DNA of 10,062 bases, from positions 1 to 10,062 of the forward strand of contig USNB01000034.1 of NCBI GenBank assembly GCA_900555875.1, read 5' to 3'. This DNA comes from an uncultured Eubacteriales bacterium (GTDB taxonomy: Bacteria > Bacillota > Clostridia > Christensenellales > Pumilibacteraceae). Under the pieces are notes generated by a model. That model was not told where the DNA came from. It did not search any database and saw only the letters and a program-made list of their open reading frames with translations. Positions 5,776 through 10,062 of the stretch are shown here, piece by piece; positions within the stretch are counted from its first letter, which is position 1; the number at the start of each line of letters is the position of its first letter. The position numbers were made by a program, and so were the translations under genes.

Positions 5776-6009
5776 ATGAACGGTAAAGTTGAGGAAATGA
5801 TAAAGCGCGCCGTCGAGGCGCTTGGCGCCGATGGCTATGAGCGCGGCATACCGTGGAACGGATATGACGTTTATGTTCCGCAATACGACTGCGATCCCGT
5901 GGTCGGATTTCCGTATGTCGTACTTGTCGGGAACGGCGAGGTCAGGATATCTGCCGAAGAGGAAGCGCTCGAATACCTTGATTACAGCTCGGAAAAAGGG
6001 AAGAACTGA
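5776..6009 (+). CDS. Small hypothetical protein, 77 residues
   Basis: No family is recognised. AAAGGAG lies 5 nt before the ATG and a consensus promoter lies upstream, so expression is likely. The protein begins with an amphipathic helix (VEEMIKRAVEAL), followed by an aromatic-rich region (GIPWNGYDVYVPQYD, about 25-39), a hydrophobic strand (PYVVLVGNG) and an acidic helix (SAEEEALEYLDY). It has no signal peptide or membrane segment and looks like a small soluble alpha/beta domain. It stands alone between a terminator and a non-coding repeat region, with no clear terminator of its own. Confidence 0.72.
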   Translation: MNGKVEEMIKRAVEALGADGYERGIPWNGYDVYVPQYDCDPVVGFPYVVLVGNGEVRISAEEEALEYLDYSSEKGKN

Positions 6010-6155
6010 ACGCGCGAAACCGAAGAAAAAGGAAACGGTCGGGAATCCGCATGGATATATGACGGGCAATGTGTCGACGTCGGTCTCGATCGCTTGCGCG
6101 GAAAAAACGAAAGTTCGCCGTAAGCGGACTCAGCCCGGCGGATGAGCGAGCGTCC

Positions 6156-6183
6156 GCGGAAGGCGAGCGCGAACATCACGAGC
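6156..6183. repeat. Direct repeat block A, copy 1 (28 bp)
   Basis: Identical over 28 bp to 6307-6334, offset 151 bp. It starts GCGGAAGGCG and ends CATCACGAGC. The flanking GAGCGA upstream is also shared. Confidence 0.9.
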
Positions 6184-6214
6184 GGCAAACACCGCGGTAA
6201 TGAATTTCCCGGCA

Positions 6215-6293
6215 AAGTCCTTTGGCTTTGTCTTGGCGCCGGGACCAATACAAAAGACCCGCTTATTTGCGAGTCTTTCTTATGGTCGAGGTG
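6215..6293. repeat. Direct repeat block B, copy 1, with degenerate hairpin and tRNA 3' remnant
   Basis: Closely matches 6370-6449 (offset 155-156 bp). The right arm of its hairpin has diverged (GCGAGTCTTTCTTATGG against GCGGGTCTTTTGTATTGG). Its last 11 bases (TGGTCGAGGTG, 6283-6293) equal the 3' end of the tRNA-Pro on the minus strand including CCA, but no tRNA body follows. It may still act as a weak terminator for the plus-strand small gene. Confidence 0.85.
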
Positions 6294-6306
6294 TGATCGA
6301 GCGATC

Positions 6307-6334
6307 GCGGAAGGCGAGCGCGAACATCACGAGC
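6307..6334. repeat. Direct repeat block A, copy 2 (28 bp)
   Basis: Identical to 6156-6183. It is followed by a unit-specific inverted repeat, CAATAATGCGCC (6334-6345) with GGCGCATCATTG (6356-6367), one mismatch in 12, where copy 1 has unrelated sequence. Confidence 0.9.
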
Positions 6335-6369
6335 AATAATGCGCCATGGATCAAAGGCGCATCATTGCG

Positions 6370-6449
6370 AAGTTCTTTGGCTTTGTCTTGGCGCCGAGAC
6401 CAATACAAAAGACCCGCTTATTTGCGGGTCTTTTGTATTGGTCGAGGTG
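6370..6449. repeat. Direct repeat block B, copy 2, running into the tRNA-Pro gene
   Basis: Partner of 6215-6293. This copy keeps a perfect hairpin and ends within the acceptor stem of the intact tRNA-Pro gene. Confidence 0.85.
6398..6443 (-). terminator. Perfect 20-bp inverted repeat; tRNA-Pro terminator that includes the CCA end
   Basis: Arms 6398-6417 and 6424-6443 are perfectly complementary around the loop 6418-6423. The right arm contains the complement of the tRNA discriminator, CCA and one acceptor base. On the minus strand the core is AAAAGACCCGC-AAATAA-GCGGGTCTTTT, a standard terminator; because it is symmetric it may also work for the plus strand. If the full hairpin forms, the tRNA 3' end is buried until processing. 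Confidence 0.8.
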
Positions 6450-6515
6450 ACAAGACTTGAACTTGCGACCTCACGGTCCCTAACCGTGCGCGCTACCGGA
6501 CTGCGCTACACCTCG
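6439..6515 (-). tRNA. tRNA-Pro, anticodon AGG, CCA encoded
   Basis: The minus strand folds into a complete cloverleaf. The acceptor CGAGGTG pairs with CACCTCG; the D stem is GCGC/GCGC; the anticodon stem CACGG/CCGTG has loop TTAGGGA; the T stem is GCAAG/CTTGT with loop TTCAAGT; then discriminator A and CCA. The anticodon AGG (plus-strand 6479-6481) reads proline codons and G37 suits TrmD methylation, as in other proline tRNAs. Most bacteria use TGG, GGG or CGG for proline; A34 would need deamination to inosine by a TadA-type enzyme to read CCC and CCA as well as CCU. No separate promoter is evident: the lipoprotein stop codon lies 2 bases upstream, so it is probably cut from that transcript by RNase P. 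Confidence 0.93.
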
Positions 6516-6517
6516 TT

Positions 6518-7021
6518 TTATTTGTCGTACCTTACGAAGTAACTCGTGACGGCTTGTCCGTCCGTCAGTTCGCCGTTTTCGTCATAATCCCCGGGAGTTA
6601 TCGTCAGAGATATCACATCGGCGCTCACGATCTGTATCGTGTACTTCGTTTCGCCCCAACGGTTATCCGTTTTAAGGTCGATCTTATTGTCTATATGAAG
6701 ATCGTAAAGCGCGTAATAACCGTCCGTTCTGTCGTAACTGTCTTCTCCCGCTTCGCCGAAGGTATTGACGTATGCCCAAGGCTCGCCGTCCTTTTCGGTC
6801 AGGACGATGTAGCGGGTGAGATCGGTTATCGTCGTATCGGGCGTATTTTCTTCGTTTTCGCCGGAAACGTCGGCCGATCCCGCAACGCCGTAATTACCGG
6901 CAAGGCAGAACGTACCGTACATATCGCTCGCGTAAGCAACGTTATCGACGCATGCGGTGAACAGCACTGCGCAAGCGAGCGCTGCGGCAAGTATGAAAAT
7001 TACGCATAACTTTCTCTTCAT
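6518..7021 (-). CDS. Hypothetical lipoprotein
   Basis: 167 residues. MKRK at the N-terminus, a hydrophobic stretch (5-20) and LFTAC with Cys24 form a type II signal peptide, so the protein is probably lipid-anchored on the outer face of the membrane. Phe at -3 of the lipobox is less usual than Leu. The mature part is acidic, with a low-complexity linker (SGENEENTPDTT, about 53-64). A beta-rich domain of about 100 residues follows (RYIVLTEKDGEPWAYVNTF, then GYYALYDLHIDNKIDL and TIQIVSADVISLTITPG), resembling small beta-sheet lipoprotein domains of Clostridia; no family is recognised. The ATG is 10 bases from the -10 box with no ribosome binding site, so the mRNA seems nearly leaderless. The stop is 2 bases before the tRNA-Pro gene. 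Confidence 0.85.
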   Translation of the reverse strand: MKRKLCVIFILAAALACAVLFTACVDNVAYASDMYGTFCLAGNYGVAGSADVSGENEENTPDTTITDLTRYIVLTEKDGEPWAYVNTFGEAGEDSYDRTDGYYALYDLHIDNKIDLKTDNRWGETKYTIQIVSADVISLTITPGDYDENGELTDGQAVTSYFVRYDK

Positions 7022-7043
7022 AAGCTAAATCATTATAGCTTAT
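7020..7043. promoter_or_regulatory. Inverted repeat across the -10 box and start codon of the lipoprotein gene
   Basis: ATAAGCTA (7020-7027) and TAGCTTAT (7036-7043) are perfect 8-bp arms with an 8-base spacer, covering the -10 box, the likely transcription start and part of the ATG. A second palindrome, CGCTTG-T-CAAGCG (7052-7064), covers the -35 box. Either could be an operator; no binding protein is apparent. Confidence 0.5.
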
Positions 7044-7061
7044 CGCAGCAGCGCTTGTCAA
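7032..7061 (-). promoter_or_regulatory. Promoter of the lipoprotein-tRNA-Pro transcript
   Basis: On the minus strand: perfect TTGACA (7056-7061), 18-bp spacer, perfect TATAAT (7032-7037). Predicted transcription starts about 4 bases before the lipoprotein ATG. Confidence 0.88.
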
Positions 7062-7106
7062 GCGATTTTGACTTATTTCGCCTGTGTAATTCGGCGGCAT
7101 TTTGTC

Positions 7107-7135
7107 TTGCAATTTGATCCGCGCAATGATATAAT
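7107..7135 (+). promoter_or_regulatory. Promoter of the Nudix gene
   Basis: TTGCAA (7107-7112, 4 of 6), 17-bp spacer, perfect TATAAT (7130-7135). It diverges from the lipoprotein promoter and gives a short leader containing the ribosome binding site. Confidence 0.75.
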
Positions 7136-7155
7136 GGGATATACGCGGAGGAGAT

Positions 7156-7554
7156 ATGAAAAAGCATATAGAGGTGGCGGGAGCGCTGTTCGTCGAGAAG
7201 GGGAAGGTGCTCGCGTTTGAAAAAGGCGAAACGAAGTACCCGTATACTTCGCACAAATTCGAATTTCCCGGCGGCAAGATCGAGCCGGGCGAAACGCCGA
7301 GGCAGGCGCTTCGCCGCGAACTTTCCGAAGAGCTGGATATGACGGCGGAAGTATACGATATCTTCGACACCGTGACTTACGAATATCCCGATTTTATAGT
7401 AACGCTTTACGTGTGTCTGTGCCGGCGTCTGTCCGATTACAAGCTGAAAGAACACGTCCGCGTGCTTCCTATGGCGGCGTCCGAGCTCGATCCCGAAGAA
7501 TGGGCGCCTGCCGACGCGCACGCGATCGGCAAGATCAGGACGCATCTGCTCTGA
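7156..7554 (+). CDS. Nudix hydrolase, MutT-like
   Basis: 132 residues, the size of MutT. The complete Nudix box runs from Gly40 to Met62: G-x5-E46-x7-R54-E55-L-x-E58-E59-L-D-M, with Asp at the usual glycine near its end. Glu55, Glu58 and Glu59 are the metal ligands that position pyrophosphate hydrolysis. The preceding KFEFPGGK (34-41) resembles the MutT segment contacting 8-oxo-dGTP, so cleaning of the nucleotide pool is likely, though related enzymes use other nucleoside triphosphates. GGAGG lies 4 nt before the ATG. The gene stands alone and converges on the kinase-like gene with a 6-base gap. Confidence 0.93.
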   Translation: MKKHIEVAGALFVEKGKVLAFEKGETKYPYTSHKFEFPGGKIEPGETPRQALRRELSEELDMTAEVYDIFDTVTYEYPDFIVTLYVCLCRRLSDYKLKEHVRVLPMAASELDPEEWAPADAHAIGKIRTHLL

Positions 7555-7588
7555 TCGCCGTTACTTTACCGCGTCGGCTATCAGTTTT
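7551..7588 (+). terminator. Possible weak terminator in the Nudix/kinase convergence
   Basis: CTGAT-C-GCCG (7551-7560) pairs with CGGC-T-ATCAG (7575-7584), one mismatch, loop of 14 bases, followed by TTTT (7585-7588). It straddles the Nudix stop and the 3' end of the kinase-like gene. The long loop and short T-run make it uncertain. Confidence 0.4.
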
Positions 7589-8154
7589 GCCGCTTTGTCG
7601 ATGCCGATGCTGCTGCTTATCGTCATGTGATAGTTGCGCATGGCGCCCCATTCCGTGAATACGTATTTTTTATGATAGTTCGCGCGGGCTTTATCGTTTT
7701 TGCGGATGAAGCGTTTTGCCTGAGCTTCCGTGATGTCTGCGTGGCGGGAAAGAAGTCTTGCGACGCGCTCGTCGAGAGGCGCGTGTATGAATACGTTGAG
7801 GCTGGGAACGTTCTGTTTCGCAAGCACTTCGGCGGCGCAGCGACCGACGATCACGCAGTCGCCTTTTTTCGCGAGCTTCGCTATCGCGTCGCTCTGCGCA
7901 ATGAATATCCTGTCGTATATCGGAAGATAATGATTGGAGCCGAACAGTCCGTACCCGTAAAGGTATCCCGAATAGTCCAGTCCGATGGACGTTTTATCCT
8001 CGCTGTTCGCGATGGTCTCGACGGGAAAGCCGGACAGGCTCGCCGTCAGTTCCGTTACCGTTTTGTCGTAGCAGGGGACGCAGAGTATTTCCGCCGTCTT
8101 GTGTCCTATCTCGCTTCCGCCCGAGCCGTATTCGCGGCTTATGGTTATGACCAT
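7561..8154 (-). CDS. Cytidylate kinase-like P-loop protein
   Basis: 197 residues matching the cytidylate kinase-like family (Pfam Cytidylate_kin2). The N-terminal ITISREYGSGGSEIG (3-17) is that family's characteristic variant of the phosphate-binding loop, seen also as ISRQYGSGGREIG in relatives. DCVIVGRCAAEVLA and NVFIHAPLDERVARL are the central strand and the LID/substrate-side helix with arginines. The true substrate of this family is not settled; CMP is not assured, because the canonical CMP kinase is a different protein. An AGGAGG site lies 10 nt before the ATG, rather far but acceptable. The gene has its own promoter and converges on the Nudix gene. Confidence 0.88.
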   Translation of the reverse strand: MVITISREYGSGGSEIGHKTAEILCVPCYDKTVTELTASLSGFPVETIANSEDKTSIGLDYSGYLYGYGLFGSNHYLPIYDRIFIAQSDAIAKLAKKGDCVIVGRCAAEVLAKQNVPSLNVFIHAPLDERVARLLSRHADITEAQAKRFIRKNDKARANYHKKYVFTEWGAMRNYHMTISSSIGIDKAAKLIADAVK

Positions 8155-8189
8155 TTTTCAAGTCCCTCCTTATCGTTTGACGTAATTCG

Positions 8190-8218
8190 ATTATATCATA
8201 TTTTTCTGCGGATTTCAA
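8190..8218 (-). promoter_or_regulatory. Promoter of the kinase-like gene
   Basis: Minus strand: TTGAAA (8213-8218), 17-bp spacer, perfect TATAAT (8190-8195). The leader of about 30 bases carries the ribosome binding site. Confidence 0.85.
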
Positions 8219-8229
8219 TATGTGTAACG

Positions 8230-8255
8230 AAAAAACCGCGCATGTTTTTGCGCGG
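8230..8255 (-). terminator. Intrinsic terminator after the AraC-family gene
   Basis: Minus strand: CCGCGCA (8249-8255) pairs with TGCGCGG (8236-8242) around a 6-base loop and is followed by six T (8230-8235). It stops AraC transcription before the kinase promoter. Confidence 0.9.
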
Positions 8256-8271
8256 GGTCGTTTAGCGGTCG

Positions 8272-9126
8272 TCATTCGACGAGAGTGCAGCCTTCGAGCG
8301 TGGGATCCGAATCCTCGCCCTCGCCGTATCTGTCTTCGAATCTGAAATCGTCGGGAAGCTCGCGCGGAGCATATCCCGTTATGGCGCGGAACATCCGGTT
8401 GAAATTCCTTATCGTGGTATATCCGGTCTTTATGGAAAGTTCCGTCATGGACGCCTTGGGTTCGCTTCGCATGATATCGACGGCGTGGCGTATGCGCACG
8501 TTGTTGAGGTATTGCGAGAACGTCATACCCATCTGTTTGTGGAACAGGCGCGAAAAGTAAGCTTCGCTGAATCCGGCAAATTCCGCCGCCCGCTCGAAAG
8601 TGTATTCGCAATACTTTTCTTCGACGTCATCCAGCAACTTTTTCAGCGTTTTGAGCCCGGCTTCCGCAGAAGTCGCGGGGACGAGCTTTTCGCTGCGGAG
8701 CAGCCGGGTAAGAAGAAGCTGCGTAAGGGCGTTCGCCGCCTGCGCGCGGAAGGGTTTATCCGACTTCAGTTCGCCGCGTATGCGGGCATAGGCTTCGGGT
8801 ATCGTCGACGGATCGGAAAGGCGGGGAGACGCGAGCCGTTCGTTTTTCACGATGGTTTTCATGAGGCTGTCGTCAAATATAAAGACGAGAAGGTACGTCT
8901 CCTCGCGGGCTTTCATATAATGTATCTCGCCGCTTTGTATGAGCATGGCGTCCCCGGGCGCGAGAAGATAATTTTTCCCGCTGCAAAAGACGTCGATACT
9001 GCCGCGCTCGACGTATATCAGCTCGCAGTCATAATGCCAGTGCAGAAGATTGTGCGAGTTGCGGTATTTGCCGACCCATACTTTTTCGTCGCCGTCGTAT
9101 TTTCTCAGTTCGTGTTTTGCGGGCAT
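8272..9126 (-). CDS. AraC-family transcriptional regulator
   Basis: 284 residues. The N-terminal cupin effector domain (about 1-150) has HWHYDCEL (29-36) and the GDAMLIQSGEIHY strand (58-70), as in AraC-type sugar sensors. The C-terminal AraC/XylS domain has two helix-turn-helix units (about 178-197 and 227-247) and the signature GYTTIRNFNRMFRAITGYAP (235-254). An acidic tail follows. ATG 9126 is chosen because AAAGGAGG lies 8 nt upstream; the in-frame ATG at 9168 falls between the gene's own -35 and -10 boxes. It diverges from the GH2 glycosidase gene, so it is probably its sugar-responsive activator, binding the GTCAATA repeats between the genes (inference). Confidence 0.94.
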   Translation of the reverse strand: MPAKHELRKYDGDEKVWVGKYRNSHNLLHWHYDCELIYVERGSIDVFCSGKNYLLAPGDAMLIQSGEIHYMKAREETYLLVFIFDDSLMKTIVKNERLASPRLSDPSTIPEAYARIRGELKSDKPFRAQAANALTQLLLTRLLRSEKLVPATSAEAGLKTLKKLLDDVEEKYCEYTFERAAEFAGFSEAYFSRLFHKQMGMTFSQYLNNVRIRHAVDIMRSEPKASMTELSIKTGYTTIRNFNRMFRAITGYAPRELPDDFRFEDRYGEGEDSDPTLEGCTLVE

Positions 9127-9148
9127 GACGCATGCCTCCTTTGAGACA

Positions 9149-9178
9149 ATTATACCGCATAAGGTCAATAAATGTCAA
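9149..9178 (-). promoter_or_regulatory. Promoter of the AraC-family gene
   Basis: Minus strand: perfect TTGACA (9173-9178), 18-bp spacer, perfect TATAAT (9149-9154). The -35 box lies in the middle copy of the GTCAATA repeats, which would allow autorepression. Confidence 0.88.
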
Positions 9179-9191
9179 TATCTTGTCAATA
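9164..9191. promoter_or_regulatory. Three phased GTCAATA direct repeats, likely AraC-type binding site
   Basis: GTCAATA at 9164-9170, 9174-9180 and 9185-9191, spaced 10 and 11 bp, one helical turn each. Direct repeats on one DNA face suit AraC-family proteins. They lie upstream of the weak GH2 promoter and over the AraC gene's -35 box. Confidence 0.7.
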
Positions 9192-9197
9192 AATTTC

Positions 9198-9226
9198 TTT
9201 AATTTCGGCTTGCGATGAGTTATACT
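9198..9226 (+). promoter_or_regulatory. Weak, probably activator-dependent promoter of the GH2 gene
   Basis: TATACT at 9221-9226 is a good -10 box, but the -35 position 17 bp upstream reads TTTAAT (9198-9203), only 3 of 6. The poor -35 box, with phased repeats just upstream, suits activation by the divergent AraC-family protein. Confidence 0.65.
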
Positions 9227-9259
9227 GTAAGTAAGAAACTTTCAAAGGGGAATACAGAT

Positions 9260-10062
9260 ATGGAGAAGATCGATTTCAACGGCGGCTGGAGATTTGCCCG
9301 GTCGGGATGCGACGACTATAAGGAAGTCACGCTGCCTCACGACGCGATGTTCGAAGAGCCGCGCGACGAAAACAATCCGAGCGGCAAGAACGGAGCGTTC
9401 TTTGCCGGCGCGGATTACGAGTACATAAAGTCCTTTGTCCCGGCGGACGAGTGGAAAGGCGCTTTCGTATATCTCGAGCTGGAGAGCGTATACCGCTGTC
9501 CCGAGGTGTACGTCAACGGAGAAAAGGTCGCCGAGCGTCCCAGCGGGTATCTGCCCGTGCTCGTCGATCTTACGGATAAGCTCGAATACGGCGGATCCAA
9601 CGAGATAAAAGTGATCGCGCATAACGCCGAGCAGCCCAACAGCAGGTGGTACAGCGGCGCGGGCATCTACCGCCCCGCGTATATATACGTGCTTCCCGAA
9701 AAGCATATCCTGCCTTACGGAGTGAAGATAAAGACGACGGACTGCGAAAAGCGCGCGTTTTCGCTCGGCGTTGCGACGAACGCCGCGGGTAAGGTGACGG
9801 CGGAGATATCGTGCGGCGACAGGGTGCTGTGGTCGGGCGGCGCGGAGACGGACGGCAAGTCGCCCGCGGCGCTGACGGGCGAGGCGCCGGAAGCGAAACT
9901 CTGGTCGGCTGACGATCCGGCGCTGTATACGCTCAAAGTAAGGTTCGGCGAGGACAGCCGCGAGATACGGTTCGGTTTCCGCACGCTGGAGTGGAGCGCG
10001 AAAGAAGGGTTTAAGGTGAACGGCAGGCGCGAGGTGCTGCGCGGCGCGTGCATACATCACGA
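9260..10062 (+). CDS. Glycoside hydrolase family 2 enzyme, beta-galactosidase type (5' part)
   Basis: The frame is open to the window end; 267 codons are visible. It begins MEKIDFNGGWRFA, and VTLPHDAMFE (23-32) is the standard opening of GH2 enzymes. The sugar-binding jelly-roll domain follows (to about 145), with VYLELESVYRCPEVYVNGEKV and the SRWYSGAGIYRPAYIYV segment. Next comes the immunoglobulin-like domain (about 150-245), and then FKVNGRREVLRGACIHHD at the start of the TIM barrel. The catalytic glutamates lie beyond the window. No signal peptide is seen, so it is cytoplasmic and acts on imported oligosaccharides; beta-galactosidase is likely, but beta-glucuronidase or beta-mannosidase activity is not excluded. 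AAAGGGG lies 9 nt before the ATG. Confidence 0.93.
   Translation, partial: MEKIDFNGGWRFARSGCDDYKEVTLPHDAMFEEPRDENNPSGKNGAFFAGADYEYIKSFVPADEWKGAFVYLELESVYRCPEVYVNGEKVAERPSGYLPVLVDLTDKLEYGGSNEIKVIAHNAEQPNSRWYSGAGIYRPAYIYVLPEKHILPYGVKIKTTDCEKRAFSLGVATNAAGKVTAEISCGDRVLWSGGAETDGKSPAALTGEAPEAKLWSADDPALYTLKVRFGEDSREIRFGFRTLEWSAKEGFKVNGRREVLRGACIHH

Larger units (their letters stand above)
6010..6438. other. Non-coding region with duplicated tRNA-flanking units
   Basis: No convincing gene in 429 bases; the open frames cross repeats and have no ribosome binding sites. 6010-6140 shows nothing recognisable. From about 6141 two related units follow, each with a 28-bp block, a variable middle and a roughly 79-bp block containing a hairpin and ending at a tRNA 3' end. 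The second unit abuts the intact tRNA-Pro gene; the first abuts only an 11-bp remnant. Confidence 0.75.

Noticed and set aside
6156..6334. CRISPR array from the repeated 28-bp block
   Set aside because: Only two copies, 151 bp apart, with other shared sequence between them and no cas genes; better explained by duplicated tRNA-flanking units.
6142..6542. Several short plus-strand open frames across the repeat region and tRNA
   Set aside because: They read through repeats, terminator hairpins and the antisense of the tRNA, and lack ribosome binding sites; typical spurious frames over tRNA flanks.
9127..9168. Longer start for the AraC-family gene at ATG 9168
   Set aside because: It lies between the gene's own -35 and -10 boxes, while ATG 9126 has a strong ribosome binding site.
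9242..10060. Open frame of 272 codons on the minus strand
   Set aside because: Antisense shadow of the GH2 gene, whose frame on the plus strand shows clear family motifs up to the window end.

Overview
The window looks like chromosomal DNA from a Gram-positive bacterium of the Firmicutes, most likely Clostridia. The evidence is strong GGAGG ribosome binding sites, near-consensus TTGACA/TATAAT promoters in AT-rich gaps between moderately GC-rich genes, hairpin/T-run terminators, a lipoprotein, and families common in Clostridia (TrpB2-type tryptophan synthase beta, YwnA-like Rrf2 regulator, acyl-ACP thioesterase, Cmk-like kinase, AraC/GH2 pair). Nothing here fixes the genus.

Layout. 2-568: 3' end of a TrpB2-type tryptophan synthase beta gene. 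812-1237: Rrf2 regulator with its own promoter and terminator. 1344-3703: a three-gene operon encoding an NAD(P)-binding YwnB-like oxidoreductase, a zinc-dependent macrodomain (protein ADP-ribose hydrolase) and a class M sirtuin (SirTM, a candidate protein ADP-ribosyltransferase). Two identical-format inverted repeats (GTTGTAA-N9-TTACAAC) flank its promoter, with centres 42 bp apart. A terminator hairpin overlaps the last sirtuin codons. 3762-5555: two overlapping membrane protein genes, the first apparently leaderless, then an acyl-ACP thioesterase, ending in a terminator. 5776-6009: a small unknown protein. 6010-6438: non-coding, with two copies of a roughly 150-bp repeat, each ending in the 3' end of a tRNA.

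6439-6515 (minus): a tRNA-Pro with the rare bacterial anticodon AGG, only 2 nt downstream of a lipoprotein gene (6518-7021, minus) whose own mRNA looks leaderless. 7156-7554: Nudix (MutT-like) hydrolase. 7561-8154 (minus): cytidylate kinase-like protein, convergent with the Nudix gene. 8272-9126 (minus): AraC-family regulator. 9260-10062 (plus, cut by the window end): GH2 beta-galactosidase-type glycosidase, divergent from the AraC gene. Three helically phased GTCAATA direct repeats lie in the divergent promoter region.

How the genes may work together. The main system is the Rrf2-oxidoreductase-macrodomain-SirTM locus: a writer and an eraser of protein ADP-ribosylation, translationally coupled, co-transcribed with a redox enzyme and probably controlled by the adjacent Rrf2 regulator. 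The lipoate-linked partners known from staphylococcal and streptococcal SirTM operons (GcvH-L, LplA2) are absent from the visible operon, so target and trigger may differ. The AraC/GH2 pair looks like a sugar-inducible catabolic unit. The tRNA-Pro(AGG) region shows unusual transcript organisation and signs of repeated duplication or insertion at a tRNA 3' end.
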